64,000 bases of DNA from Closterium sp. Naga37s-1 (Eukaryota; Streptophyta; Zygnematophyceae; Desmidiales; Closteriaceae), in the NCBI GenBank assembly GCA_947471745.1, contig CANJKZ010000981.1, forward strand, positions 744,001 to 808,000, written 5' to 3'. Shown here in pieces: positions 11,170 to 22,405 of the stretch (position 1 is the first letter of the stretch; every line of letters begins with the position of its first letter). The position numbers were made by a program, and so were the translations under genes. The notes beneath the pieces were generated by a model, which saw only the letters and a program-made list of their open reading frames with translations, did not search any database and was not told where the DNA came from.

Positions 11170-13622
11170 GGACAGAACCGGGAGATACGGAGCAGCCGCC
11201 CGCAGAGCCAAATAATGATAGCCGCGTCGCGCCAACGGTAACAGGAACGGCAGCGGCGTTGGCGGAGGTAGCGGCAGCAGGGGCGACGACACATGCAATC
11301 AGGACGGCGACAGTAGGTGCCAGGCGATCTGCGAGGCTTAGGGCTATCACCTAGGGACCATCACATAACGGTCGCATCCCTTGGATACCGACGGGGCGCG
11401 GAGGATCTATCGGCGCGGCAGGAACCACGGGTGTTGCCGGTCGAGGGCGGCACGGAGGCACACACGAAGGCTTCAGGGGAAGGCGGGAAGGGTGCAACTC
11501 GTTGCCTAGATCTGAAATCCCGTTGCAAACAGGCACTTGGTGGGAACGCCACAATAGACCTGAGAGGGCCGCAGATGCCGCGAATGAGGATCGTGAGGAG
11601 TCTGACAACCAGTTTTCTGACCCCGAGTTTATGGGTGGTCAGGAGGAGGCGTCCAAGGAAATCTTGCTGGATGAGGAGCCAACTGCTGTGAGAAGCACCC
11701 ACACTGGCCAAGAGAGAGCAACCAAAGGGGACGCCCCACATATTCCACCGTGCGAGGAGAAGATGCCACTGAGCAATGCTTCACCTATCGCCGGCAAGCT
11801 TGCGGAAAGTGGACTCCGCTGCAACATCTCTAAGTTATTGACGTGGATGGCTTCAGCTGTAGCAGAGACCGACGAGCTATCTATGAAATTAGCTGCCAAT
11901 CCGGAAGGGATATGGGTCCTTGGCAGTCCCATCGGCAACGGTGACTACTGCACCAGCCAAGTGAGAGCATCACTGGAAGAATCAGCGTCTCCACCCCCCC
12001 TCATCAGCAGGCTTCACTTGCATTCGACCTTACTGATTCTCTTCTGTGGTATTTCACGCTGAGTCTCCTATCTGCTCAAACAATACCAGCAACTGCCCTT
12101 GGTCTGGAGGAGTGGAGGGAATGGAGTGAGGCACTAGTGGGTTCTGCCCTCACAACGGCAAAGCTCCGCATCCCAACGTCAAAGCTGGAGCAGAGCCTCT
12201 TATGGCGACAAGCGACTCTACCCATTCGGCTCGGCGGTCTGAGGATTATCGATCCAATCTCAGAGGCGCCTGCAGTCTACATAGCATCAGTGACAGCGGC
12301 GCATACCCTCCTGCACCACCTGACCTGCCACTTGACTCCTCTCCCATGACTGGTCCCCACCGCCGCCAAAATTAACCCCCTGACCCCCTTGGAAGAGTGC
12401 CTCCCGGCCCAAGCAAAAACAGCACTTAGTCACTACAGGATGGAGAGAACAGGCTTGGGCAGCCTCCAGCTGTGCCACTCCAAACTGATCAACGAGCAGC
12501 GGGCAGCAGATCTCCTAGGTGAAACCGTTGTGGATAGGCCCAGCAGGAACAGAGGCCACGCGATTCGGCTCATTAGTCTAAAAGGGGCTGGGGTAGGCGA
12601 CTAGCTCCACGCAGTTCCAACGAGAGCTGGCCTTACCATCTCCCCTGGTCAGTTCTCCTTGGCCCTAGGCCTCCACCTAGGCATGGAGCTTCCAGTCGCT
12701 GAGGTCTGCCCTTGCAGATGACAGGGCTCAGCAATTTTAGATAACAGCTTTCCGAACCATCTGCTACATTGCCAGGACGGGGGTGATGCGGTTAGGACCC
12801 ACAACGCAATGGTTTATGTGGTGCTGCGTATGGCGAATGAGGCAGGTTTCAAGACCTTCCACGAGACATCGGCCTTCTCACCACCGGTAGGGAGAGGGTA
12901 GACCTAGCAATCCGGGATCAGGAGTCAGGGGAGACTTGGGTGACGGAACGGTGACAGACCTTGTATTGTAGAACAGAGACCCTAGGGCGCGCAGGCCGCC
13001 TGGTTGGGCTGCAGAAGAAGCCCCACAGAAGAAACACCGACAGTATGAAGGGCGCCCTAGATATGCTGGTTTCTTTGGGCTCGTGGTGGAGACATATGAA
13101 GCAATGGCAGCTGACACCCTACAATTTCTCCGGATGTTGGCTACCAATGTTGCAAAGACAAAATTTAGGCTAGGGCGGCTCACCACCACTGCTGCATGGC
13201 TCACGGTGCACTACCGTCAGAGATGGCCGGTGATGCTGCAGCAGAGCCAAGCTATTTCCCTTCTCTCCAAATCTAACCATGCAGCAGAAGCGGCTTTCCC
13301 ACAGGCAGCAGCGGACCCTTGGGCCCCACGGTTGGGAGAGCTCTGGCAGATGACGCAGGATGAGTATGAGGAGCGTGAGGCTCCTGCCAGAGCAGCTTAG
13401 AGTGGATGAGAGGACAGCAAGGTGGTGACAGGAAGAGGGTAGGTAGCTGCAGGGAGAAGGACTAGGGTCTGTGGGACAGTGGTAAGGGGAGAGCGACATG
13501 GCAGAGGGAACGTTGGGGCTTTGGAGACTGGAGCTACCGTGGTCTGGTTTGATCGAGTGCTTGCTTGGTGATCAGTGGGTATGTGTCCTCCATGCTTGCT
13601 TTGCTTACGTGCTTGCATTGCT

Positions 13623-13624
<2 letters not shown>
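11170..13624 (+). pseudogene. RLE-type non-LTR retrotransposon, plus copy, internally deleted
   Basis: In order, the plus strand shows an Ala/Arg-rich and acidic pre-RT region (11170-11790), the end of the RT palm and thumb (11797-12350; WVLGSPIGN, then LPIRLGGLRIIDP), a Cys/His cluster with NHLLHC (12708-12790), a restriction-like-endonuclease-type region (12830-12960), and a C-terminal block reading VETYEAMAADTLQFLRML (13083-13400). The RT core with YADD is absent. Frameshifts and stops occur throughout. The C-terminal block matches minus copies at 14045 and 22069. The 3' untranslated part ends at the (CT)n tract at 13625. Confidence 0.7.

Positions 13625-13696
<72 letters not shown>
13625..13696. 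repeat. (CT)36 microsatellite between two convergent retroelements
   Basis: Seventy-two nt of pure CT. The plus-strand non-LTR copy ends at its left edge and a minus-strand copy of the same family ends at its right edge, so the 3' ends of both copies meet here. Confidence 0.95.
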
Positions 13697-13697
<1 letters not shown>

Positions 13698-14044
13698 ATG
13701 GTCCGTATATTGATGAACCAGGAGGGTACAAGCATGCAATGGAAAACAGAAAAGTACTAACATGCAAGGAAGCCTAGACTAACATTCCTGCTAAGTCCCC
13801 TAGAGCTCAAGAATGGGCTCCATAACGGTAAAACAATCCCCTAGGTACAATTCCTGCCCTATTCCACCTACAGGCGGTTTCTCTACAACAGCCGCCTTGT
13901 CAAGTTTGAGCAGGTAACCCACTGATTGCACCCTCTATAGGGCAACTGACCACCTCTGCCTGAACTGGTGCAGAAATTTCGTGGCATGGAAAGATTTAGA
14001 GTCGGCTTTGAAGTAGCGCCGAGCCGCCGTGTCTGCAAGGAGCT

Positions 14045-14569
14045 TCAGGAACACAGCACCTCGGCGCACGGGCAGCCGTAGGTCTCTACTGCTAGCGGGA
14101 AGAAGCCCACCGTCTCTGGCCGGTTGGCATAGTGCTTGATTTTCTTGTCAGCCTGCTCTCGTGCCACCCACCCCCGGCCTTTTTGTGCCTCTGGGTCCCT
14201 AGTACTGATAGGGTCCGTGATCGTCACATCACCCACCCAGACCGCCCCACTGCTTCTATCCGTCATGGTAAAGTCAGCCATCTGCTCCTCAATAGGGTAG
14301 TAAACATTGGACTCCCTGTGAACGATGAACCCCGCGTCTTGCGCCATGCTGATGCATGCGTCTTGCAAGCTGTTGTAGGTATTAGTACGATATTTACCAG
14401 TCCCACAGTGGAAGAGGTGATTGGGGAGGTGCGGATCTGTGATAGCAGTGTGTTCCGTGCAATCGCAGTTCTTCGGTGTAGAGAAGGGGAGTCCCAGCCG
14501 GAAACACACCGCATTGGCAAAATGTACCGGGCCTATGCGTCGTGACGTGGCTACTGGGACTGCCGTCAA
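14045..14569 (-). pseudogene. Cys/His plus restriction-like endonuclease domain, copy A
   Basis: The 174-codon frame reads CDCTEH, then LPNHLFHC and a helical stretch, then MADFTMTDR followed by VWVGDVTITDP and a Lys-rich region with KKIKHY, ending in PLAVETYG. A Cys-Cys-His-Cys cluster followed by Asp motifs and a Lys-x3-Tyr helix is the general plan of the restriction-like endonuclease at the C-terminus of R2, R4 and NeSL-type elements, which cuts the target site. The precise catalytic residues are my inference. The same blocks occur at 12708-13400 (plus) and 21838-22270 (minus). Confidence 0.6.
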
Positions 14570-14889
14570 CTAGTCCCCTGTGCCATATCCGGTGAGTGAA
14601 AACATCCTCTGTGTGTGGCCGTAAAGTGGGTTCGGCTTCATGCGTCTCGTTTCCTGGACTTGCACGGCGTACCTACTACCCTGGACTTTAAGGGCTAGGG
14701 TGTGCTGGAGCTTAATATCGAGCGAGAGAGCCTCTCCTTTTCGAGTATTTCGCGTGTGTCCGAAGGCATAGCCAATTCGGAATGAAGCGGAGTGTTGACA
14801 TCTCGGGGCAGTATCATGTGGCTGTGTGCTCGTGTCAAGGCAGTGTCCGGTGCTAGCGTGAGGGAAGAAAAGAATAGCGCCGCCTGTGT

Positions 14890-15211
14890 GAAGCTGGCTA
14901 TAAATCTATATATGCCTTCTACCAGTGGGTCTGTGATGCCTAGCCCCCCTTAGGGACAATGGTAGCGACGCTTGTGCCCAAAATCTCGATTGCTCCGTCC
15001 TACACGCTAGGACTCTAATTCCGCATGACGTAAGGAGCGCGGCCAGGAGGTCTCTTCCCCACTGTGCCCAGGTATCTCTTGGGAGAAGGTTCAGCGGTGT
15101 AGTTCTAGAGAGGTAAGCTACACGTCTGAAAATGCAGCGGGTGAGCACCAGGGAGGCTACTTGGGGGTCGGCTCGTTCTAGGAGCTGCAGCAGCTTTGCC
15201 ATCTCTTCCAA
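14890..15211 (-). pseudogene. RT thumb/linker region, copy A
   Basis: The frame reads LTRCIFRRVAYLSRTTP and then, after a frameshift near 14950, GGLGITDPLVEG. This matches LPIRLGGLRIIDP of the plus copy near 12215-12260. It follows the RT on the same strand. Confidence 0.6.
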
Positions 15212-15219
15212 TTGCCCTG

Positions 15220-15795
15220 CTAGAAATTTGCGGCGCCAGTGGCAGGCCCCAGGTAGCTACCGAGTAAGCGCACCCCGTCCTTGGAAAACGGGACCCCCGG
15301 CGGCAGCTGCATTTTCTCGTCGCCGGTTGTGCTCCAGGCACCACATTTTTGCGGATTGTGTTTTAGCCCCAGTTGTGTCAGCTTGCTAGTGAAAGGCGTG
15401 AAGGCTACTAGGGTGTCCTCTTCGTCGCCCAAAAACGTTATGTCATCTGCATATGCTAAGCAGAGCATTTCAGGGTGTGCCTCTGCAGTTTCGCGGAGAG
15501 CCGGGTGTATCCCTGCTGCGAACAGCAGTGGGCCGAGTGGGTCCCCCTGCCTGACCCCATGTTCACTGTTCAGCGGGGGGCTTGCAAAATTTACGTCTAG
15601 GTATAGCTTCGTCCGAAGTTCGTCCAGGATTGCAGGGCCAAGCATGCAGACCGGGGTTGACTCGAGGGCCAGCACGGCGCGGCGTAGGCTTCCGCGCTTT
15701 GCCTGGCCCTCCGCCCTGCTGAGTACGCCCGCCTCGTCAGGTTGGTGACGTGGAGGTGGTGGGGTGTTGATGGCTTCGATCGCGTCTGAATACAA
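15220..15795 (-). pseudogene. Reverse transcriptase, copy A, with internal deletion
   Basis: The frame contains GVRQGDPLGPLLFAAG, then LCLAYADDITFLGDEEDT, then GLKHNPQKCG, which are the RT blocks around and after the catalytic YADD. Upstream, the conserved pre-RT phrase ending in ILDELR jumps directly to the strand before VRQGDP. Copy B shows several hundred nt at this place, including the first catalytic Asp block, so copy A has lost them. Confidence 0.75.
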
Positions 15796-17290
15796 CTGCT
15801 CCCATTCGCCATGCTGGAAGGATCGAAGCCGAGCCTTGACCTCGGGCCGCTTCGGTCGTCTGGGTGATGATTGGCGAAGTGTAAGTCGCGGGAGAAGAAG
15901 TAGGAGTCGCCAGCCTGCGATCGAGTCCGGGTTTTGCGATAGGTGGAGGAGGTGGGTGAGTAACGCCAGTGAAAACAGCTGACACAGATTAGGCGGTAAT
16001 TGGCGTGACAGGGATGGCTGACAACTGTCGCATAGTGCTGCAATGTCCCAATTAGCGATGGCCGCGAACAGGTCTGCTTGCTTCGCTAAGTCTTCTGGCG
16101 AGTAGTAGTGGGGGGAATGTGGGTGGTTCAGTGTTGCGGAATCGTCGCGCGCTACTCGATTTCTCGGTATGCGCCTCGATGTTGCGTTCTATCTGGGGGT
16201 TGGAATTGCAGCCATCCGATCGGCAGATAGGACTCCTCCTACCTCCCCCGTCTCGTCCCCAGCAGCATCTTGTCTCCCAAGCCTTCACCTTACAAAGTGT
16301 GTGTTTTCCTCCTCCTCACTCTCGCTTAGTGGCAGCGGTTCTTCTCTATATGTAGGATCCGCTCTCTCGTCAAGGTCATTAGCTGCTTCGAGTGTTGTTA
16401 AAGCCAGTCGTCCTGCTGCATGGAATCCGTTCTCCGGTCCCCCTCCCGCTCTGCTTGCTGCTACGCGCCCTCTTCCGCATCCTTCTCGTCACCGGGATGG
16501 TGATTGCTAGAGGGCCCAAGTATTTGCCAGTGCGCGCTGGCGCTGCGTCGGCTGTGTCCGAAAAACCGTCGACTACGTGCGAAACGGAGACCACGGCGAT
16601 GAAACCCCCACTGGCGCCTACTCCAAAGCCCGTAATATCAACCGCTGGAAACCTTCCTCACCCCGAACCGTCACCTCACGAGGTAGCGTCTCAGAATGGC
16701 AAGGGCGGTCATCATTTTCCAGCACCGTCGGTGTCTCCCCTCGTCCTGCCATCTGCGGTGGTGGCTCCGCCTGGCGCTCCTTCTGCTATTGCCCTTGCCG
16801 CTGCCCCTGTGGGCGTCGCGCAGGCGGTTGTTGATGGCGGCGAGGTGGTGCAATCGGTGGAGTCCGCCACCACTGACGTCCCGGGCCAGGGGGCGCTCCC
16901 TGCCGCTCCTGCTCTTCCAACTCCGGCGACACTCGTGCCGCCTCCGCCCGTGCTGGCAGGTCCCGCTCCTGCGCCGCTTGTGGCTGCTCCCCCTGCTCAG
17001 CGTCGGCTGTCTCGAGGCCGCCATCAGCAGCGGCCTCACTCCCCTGCGCCTCGTGACGAGCGGGAGACGTCAAGGCGGCGCCACGAATCTCCTCGGCGCC
17101 GCGGTTCCCAGGCAAACTGGGCAGCTCCCCGCGGCAAGCGTGGAGGCTGGTGGGGGCAGCGCCATCACAGTGGCGGCTGGGCGCATGATCAGCTGGCGAC
17201 GATGGCAAAATTTCCAGTGTGCTGTTTCTGCTACGGTGCGAGGGGAGCGGATTGGGCAGGCGAGCCAGAGCCACTCGCCGCGTGTAACTC
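15796..17290 (-). pseudogene. N-terminal low-complexity and pre-RT part, copy A
   Basis: The part next to RT (15800-16130) reads a helical domain through several frames, shared with copy B. Further upstream lie an acidic segment with DPTYREE and a basic AITIPVTRR motif, also in copy B. The outermost part (16670-17290) is rich in Pro, Gln, Arg and Ala and shares PGRQWWRTPP with copy B. Its function is not known; such tails often bind nucleic acid or act as gag-like scaffolds. Confidence 0.55.
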
Positions 17291-17349
17291 CGACCTAGGA
17301 AAGTGACGTCATCCGCGTATGCTAAGCAGTGTTGTTCAGGATCCGTCAC
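17286..17349 (-). pseudogene. Sixty-base RT fragment with YADD fused to copy A
   Basis: The minus frame starting at 17349 reads DPEQHCLAYADDVTFLG and then passes without a stop into the N-terminal region of copy A. YADD is encoded near 17304-17318. The motif is out of place, since a true RT block should lie downstream of the N-terminus. It is a short scrap of another family member at the copy A boundary. Confidence 0.7.
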
Positions 17350-18099
17350 TTTGAGAACTTACGACGAACTCATTTCTCAACTAAACGCAAATCCGCTCGG
17401 TAGGAAGTTGCGCCTTAAGCTTAGCTACCATCTCCAAGTTGAATCAGTCGTTAAGATGGTCTAGAGAGTGAGAACCATGTAAAAACGTCCAGCAGCTGCA
17501 TGACTAGAGTGGTGGAGGAAGTACAAACATTAGAGCATAGAAAGTTGGAGTTGGGGACTCCAAGAGAACCATGAGAGGGAAGGGGTTCTCCAAGAGCTAG
17601 GGAAGGATGGTAGGAACCTTCCTAGCAGCAAGGATGCAACCCTCATCATGAGGTCCTTGAGGTGTCACATGCAAAATCCAATCTAGTTGGATTTTGCCTA
17701 GGTGTTGCAACATTTGCAACCCATGCTAGAAACTTCTAGCCACCCCAATCCAAAAGTCAAGGTTGCCTTCCCTAACCACACAACCAAAGATCCCTTTATA
17801 GTCATGTCCCAAGTAATCACCCAAATTAGATATAACCCCAAAAGGTAATAAGAAATCCAAGTCTTGGAAATCTTGTAACTTGGGCGATCTTGGTCGGAAT
17901 AAGGTGATCTTGGTATCGTTAGAAAGCTCTGGATTTCTCCTGCATGATCAAGCATTTAGACTTGGAGAAAAACACAGAGATGAAAATATCCAACAGCCAT
18001 GCACAATGACATATGCTCATGCAAACAATGCACGCATGAATAGCACGAGCACTCGGCAGGACGTTAGGATGACATGCACTCAGAATGACGTGCATCCAA
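17350..18099. other. Spacer with a perfect short hairpin
   Basis: No gene is supported. At 17671-17697 an 11-bp inverted repeat (GCAAAATCCAA and its complement) flanks a 5-nt loop. The frame 17698-17955 on the minus strand has no domain. Confidence 0.4.
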
Positions 18100-18107
18100 C
18101 AAGCAGA

Positions 18108-18756
18108 GTACGTCCGGATGTGCCTCAGCCGTTTCTCGGAGTGTGGGGTGTATTCCCACCGCGAACAGTAGTGGTCCGAGTGGGTCGCCCTGGCGAACCC
18201 CGCGTTCGCTTTTTAAAGGTTCGATGTTGAAGTTAGCATCCAGGTGCAGCAGCGACAGGTTGCCGTAGGTCAGTTTGACTAACGGCAGCAGTGGCGAAAG
18301 GCCAGGGTCCTGTAACGCTGTGGCGATGGCTTGTCGTGAAATACTGTTGAATGAGCTCGAAATGTCAGTTTGGAGTACCAGACTGTTGGGACGGGCATCT
18401 AAAAATGCACGTGCTGCGTGGATGACCGCCTCCGCTCCCCCTGGCACCACTACACCGTATTGTAGGGGTAGGAAATACTCGCGCGCAGCTTCTCCCATGG
18501 CTGTCAGGGCAGCCTTGGCCGCCAGCCTAGTTGGATATTTGCCTATCGTGATTGGCCGGGCGCCCCCTCCTGGTTTGGCCAGAGCGATGAGTCGCGACGC
18601 CGTCAGCAGGTCGGCCACCGAGCCTGGTAAATTTCTCCCAGCATTGTATTTACCAAGGCGTGCAGATGGGTGCTGACCAGTGCGTTGGTTACGGCCGCGT
18701 CGCGCAGGTGTTCGAATGTCGTGCCAGACGGCCCGGCCCCTACTCCGTTGTCGCAT
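18108..18756 (-). pseudogene. Reverse transcriptase 5' part, copy B
   Basis: The frame reads SRLIALAKPGGGARPITIG (RT finger block), then LQTDISSSFNSISR with the first catalytic Asp, then GVRQGDPLGPLLFAVG, and ends at DVLCL where YADD should follow. A frameshift near 18630 separates it from the pre-RT frame. Copies A and B therefore retain different, overlapping parts of one RT. Confidence 0.75.
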
Positions 18757-19454
18757 CTTCCCAACATTTTTGCGAATTCAGCGGGGATGATGGTCAACTT
18801 TGACCCACGTGTCTCTGGCCAGGTCGTCATCGCGTGTGCAGCTGGCGGGTGTTTTTGGCGAAGTTCGTCCAGGATTTCTGGACTAGGTGTGCAGACTGGA
18901 GTTGACTCCAGCGCCGACACAGCACGTCGGAGACTGCCGTGTTTCGCCAGGCCCTCGGCTCGACTGATGACTCCGGTCGCGTCGGGCTGGTGTCGTGGCG
19001 GTGGAGGGGTGTTGACCGCCTCGACTGCGTCTTGGTACAGCTGCTCCCATTCGCCTCGCTGGAAAACTCGGAACCGAGCCTTGATCTGGGGCCAGTTCGG
19101 GCGTCGGGGTGAGGTTTGGCGAAGTGTAAGGTGCGGGAGAAAAAGCAGCAGGCGCCATCCAGCTTCGGACTCTGGGTTCCGTGACAGGTGGAGTAACGGG
19201 GTCAATAGTGCCAGCGAGAACAGCTGGCACAGATTTGGCGGTAAACGCCGTGACAGAGATGGTTGTCGACCGTCGCTCAGTGCTGAAATGTCCCAGTTCG
19301 CAATGTCAGCGAACAAGTCTGCTCGCTTTGCCAGTTCGTCAGCTGAAAAATAGCAGAGGTTTGGGGGGGTCCGGCGGGCCGCTGAATGTGCATTCGCGCT
19401 TTGATTTCCTCGTGCGCGGTTCGCCCCCGTGGTCGATGGGAAGGTTGGATTCAC
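18603..19454 (-). pseudogene. Pre-RT domain, copy B
   Basis: A 283-codon frame with a Leu-rich helical region (LPPNLCQLFSLALL), the phrase NTPPPPRHQP, and near the end GVGAGPSGTTFEHLRDA, which precedes RT in many R2/NeSL-like and plant non-LTR elements. It is not a host protein. Confidence 0.65.
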
Positions 19455-19479
19455 GCCCGTTTGATCGACATCTGACGGT

Positions 19480-20816
19480 CCCTGTTCTGCTTCCTAGCGA
19501 TGCACGGCCTCTTCTCTCATCCCCCTTGTTGTCTCCCTCGTCCCGTCTTCCTCCCCTGCGTCCCCATCTTCACTCGCTGGGAGAGACTCTTCCCTATAAG
19601 TAGGATCTGCATTTTCTTCATCTTCATTAGCTTCTTCCAAGGCTATTAAAGCCCTACGTCCCACCGCTTGGTACCCGTTTTCTGGTCCTCCGCCCGTCCC
19701 GCTAGCCGTCTATCTCGTAGCCCCGCGGTCTCCTTGCTCTCGGGATGGTGATTGCCGGCGCGCCTGAGCCGTCGCCAGAGCTCGCTGCCGCTTGGTCGGC
19801 TGTGGTCGCCAAGCCCAAGTTGGAACCCGAAAAGGCGACCACGGTGATGAAGCCCCCTCTCCCGCCTGCTCCGAAGCCCGCGTCAGCAGTCTCTGAAATG
19901 CCTCTTCCCCTCGCACCCGAGGCTCCTGGTGCCGTGGCTGCCCCTCTCCAGTCTGAGCCTGTTGCTGCTCCCTCTGCTCCGGCTGCTGCTCCTGTTCCCC
20001 GGGCTCCTGTTGTTGATCCGCCAGTATCTGCGCCTGCTGGTGTCGTTGCTGATCCCCCGGTTCCTGTCCCTGGCGCACCCGTTGCGCCGTCCGCTTCTGC
20101 CCCCGCCGAGCCTGCTCTGGCTTCTGCTTTGTCGCCGAAGGCGGAGTTCGCCACCACTGGCGTCCCGGCTCCATCGGTTTCGCCTGCAGTGGTGGGTCTA
20201 TCTGCGCCTGCTGTGACGCCGATGGCCCCGGCAGGCCAGTCGTCACGTCCCCCGTCACCCGACCGTCGCGCGTCTCGGCCCCATTGACCCGCGCCCCACC
20301 CGGAGCGCAAGTCGTATCGTCGCCGGCGCGACTCTCTACGACGTTACCAGCAGCAGACGCACTGGCCTGCTCACCCTGGTGGTCAAGGGGACTGGAGGGG
20401 TCCCCGCGGGCGTGGCGGTGGTGGGGGGTACCGCCCGTCTGTGACAATGGCGGATCTACAGCGGGAAGTCTCGAGGGCGGTACGTGAGGAGAGGGCGGCG
20501 CAGAGCCAAAGTAGTTCGATGTGCGCCTCGCCAGCCCTTGAGGCTCCTTGACAGGCTGTGCTCCCCTTGAGTCCGCCTCCTGTCGCTGCACCCCCGCCTC
20601 CGGTTCACTTCCCGCCGGCTCCTGCTCCTGCCGCCTCGCCACCTCCCCCCGGTTCGCGTCTTCATCTGCCGCCGGTTCCGCCTGTTGCGGGAGTGGAGTT
20701 TGTTGCTGCGGGTGGTGGCTCGTCGACGCAGTATTCTCGCCACGTTGCTGCGGATGAGCCACTTCTGTTCCTAACGGAGGCACTTCAGCCTCCGCAGACG
20801 CGTGTTCCCGAGGCAA
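19480..20816 (-). pseudogene. N-terminal Gln/Pro/Arg-rich domain, copy B
   Basis: A long open frame (19710-20816) is dominated by Gln, Glu, Pro, Ala and Arg, with PGRQWWRTPP shared with copy A. A second frame (19702-20310) is Gly/Ala-rich and is probably a shadow. The domain ends in a basic ITIPRARRPRG motif and continues as an acidic linker. No known fold is visible. Confidence 0.5.
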
Positions 20817-20970
20817 CGCTTGGCCAGCTCCACCGACTCGTGGAGAGTCTCCATGTGTTGCTGCTGATTCAAGTTCTTGCTCACTCGTCCCTCCCCGCGG
20901 TTCCTCCAGAGATTTTCCACGGCCGCCAGCGTGACACGTGCTTGGACGCGGCGGACCGGCTCGCAGCGTT

Positions 20971-21127
20971 CTCTCTCTCTCTCTCTATCTATCTCTCTCT
21001 CCTCTTTCTCCCGCTTGGTTAGGAGAAGCAAATGAAAAGGAACTGAACAATGAGGAGAGTGAGCCCCTAAACAGGGCTATATACTAGGTTGGAGAGGGCT
21101 GGAGAGCCTAAGGACTAGCTCCTAGGG

Positions 21128-21208
<81 letters not shown>

Positions 21209-21329
21209 TCTCCCGCTCGGTTAGGAGAAGCAAATGAAGAAGAACTGAACAATGAGGAGACTGAGCCCCTAAACAGGGCTATATACTAGGTTGGAGAGGG
21301 CTGGAGAGCCTAAGGACTAGCTCCTAGGG

Positions 21330-21419
<90 letters not shown>

Positions 21420-21557
21420 CTCTCCCGCCCGGTTAGGAGAAGCAAATGAAAAGGAACTGAACAATGAGGAGAGTGAGGCCCTAAACAGGGCTATATACTA
21501 GGTTGGAGAGGGCGGGAGAGCCTAAGGACTAGCTCCTAGGGCCTCTCTCTCTCTCTC
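20971..21557. repeat. Three tandem units of (CT)n plus a 130-bp conserved block
   Basis: A block starting CCCGC-x-TGGTTAGGAGAAGC and ending in CTCCTAGGGCC occurs at about 21001, 21203 and 21414. Each copy is followed by a run of CT (about 73 nt at 21130, 84 nt at 21331, 17 nt at 21541). A short CT/AT run at 20971-21003 opens the array. Unit spacing is about 203 and 211 nt. Retroelement copy B begins at its left edge and copy D ends at its right edge. Confidence 0.9.
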
Positions 21558-22270
21558 AAGCAGTCCTTTATTGATTTGGCATATAACAGACAGGCATGAT
21601 AAGGTCTAGTTCTAAGCAGTGGTCGTCCTAGGCGTGTAAATAGGGGGACGTGGGGCAAGCAAGCATGCAAGGTCGGGTGAGCAAGCATGCAAGAAGACCA
21701 GCCTGCCTTGAGAACCTGCTGGAAACCTAAAGTGCCACCTCTAGGTCTCGCTCCCCTGTCTCCCACACCTCCTCTTCACCACTGCCGCTAGCCCCTGTCA
21801 CCCCTCCTCACGTCTCTCCTCTGGTCTATCTCTAACTATCCCTCGTAGCCCCTCAGCCCCCTGCACCGTCCTCCAGCACCTGCCACAGGTCCCCCAACCT
21901 CGGCTCCCATGGGTCCGTGGGTGCTTGTGGGGAGGAGGCCTCTGCTGCCCGGTTTCACTTTGTGAGTAGGCTTGTTGCCTGGCATCGTTGCAGCATAACC
22001 GAGAAGCGTTGGCGGTAGTGGGCATTGAGACGCGCCGCTACTATCGTCTGTGGGCCATGGCGGAAGCCTCATTTGGCCGCATTGGTGGCTAACATCCGGA
22101 AGAATCTGACGGTATCTGCCGCCAACGCGCCGTATGTCTCCACCGCTAGTCCTAGGAATCCCACGCACGACGGCCTTTCCTCGTAAAGTTTGTGCTTGCT
22201 GATGCTCGCCTCCTCGGCCGCCCACCCTGGTGCCCTAGTAGCCCACCTGCCTCTACTCATTTGTCAACAG
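21558..22270 (-). mobile_element. RLE-type non-LTR element 3' fragment, copy D (minus)
   Basis: The minus strand reads SKHKLYEERP, then GFLGLAVETYGALAADT, then FFRMLATNAAK (22260-22069). After a frameshift it continues with HYRQRFSVMLQRCQATSLL (about 21940-22020), matching the plus copy at 13083-13400. Downstream is a 3' untranslated region with AATAAA (plus-strand 21567-21572), and the element ends directly in (GA)n as read on its own strand. It is a 5'-truncated insertion. Confidence 0.7.
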
Positions 22271-22405
22271 CTCCGAGCAGTAGTACCAACATACCCCAAA
22301 TGGAGACGCACCTGCGCTTATACTGTACGGTACAAAACACTTCCCGTTACTCTATTACGTAACACCAATTTGCTTCTATTCAATTCAACTCATCAGTAGT
22401 ACTAT
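22271..22405. other. Short spacer before the polyQ gene
   Basis: This AT-richer stretch may hold the 3' untranslated region of the minus-strand polyQ gene. No poly(A) signal is clear. Confidence 0.35.

Larger units (their letters stand above)
13697..17290 (-). mobile_element. RLE-type non-LTR retrotransposon, copy A (minus)
   Basis: Read on the minus strand, the order is a low-complexity N-terminus (17290-16380), an acidic linker, a pre-RT domain (about 16100-15800), RT with YADD (15795-15220), thumb (15211-14890), then a Cys/His and endonuclease-like C-terminus (14569-14045), and a 3' untranslated end at 13697 against (GA)n. It is the longest copy but has a deletion inside RT and several frameshifts. 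Confidence 0.75.
18100..20970 (-). mobile_element. RLE-type non-LTR retrotransposon, copy B (minus), 3'-truncated
   Basis: The minus strand shows the N-terminal low-complexity region (20816-19710), acidic linker (19700-19480), pre-RT domain (19454-18603) and the first part of RT (18756-18108). Homology to copy A stops just before YADD, so the RT end, thumb and endonuclease are missing. The 5' end abuts (CT)n at 20971. Confidence 0.75.

Noticed and set aside
17350..18107. Copy B interrupted by an insertion and resuming at the YADD scrap at 17286-17349
   Set aside because: The two pieces overlap by about seven codons with different bases, so they are separate copies rather than one split element.
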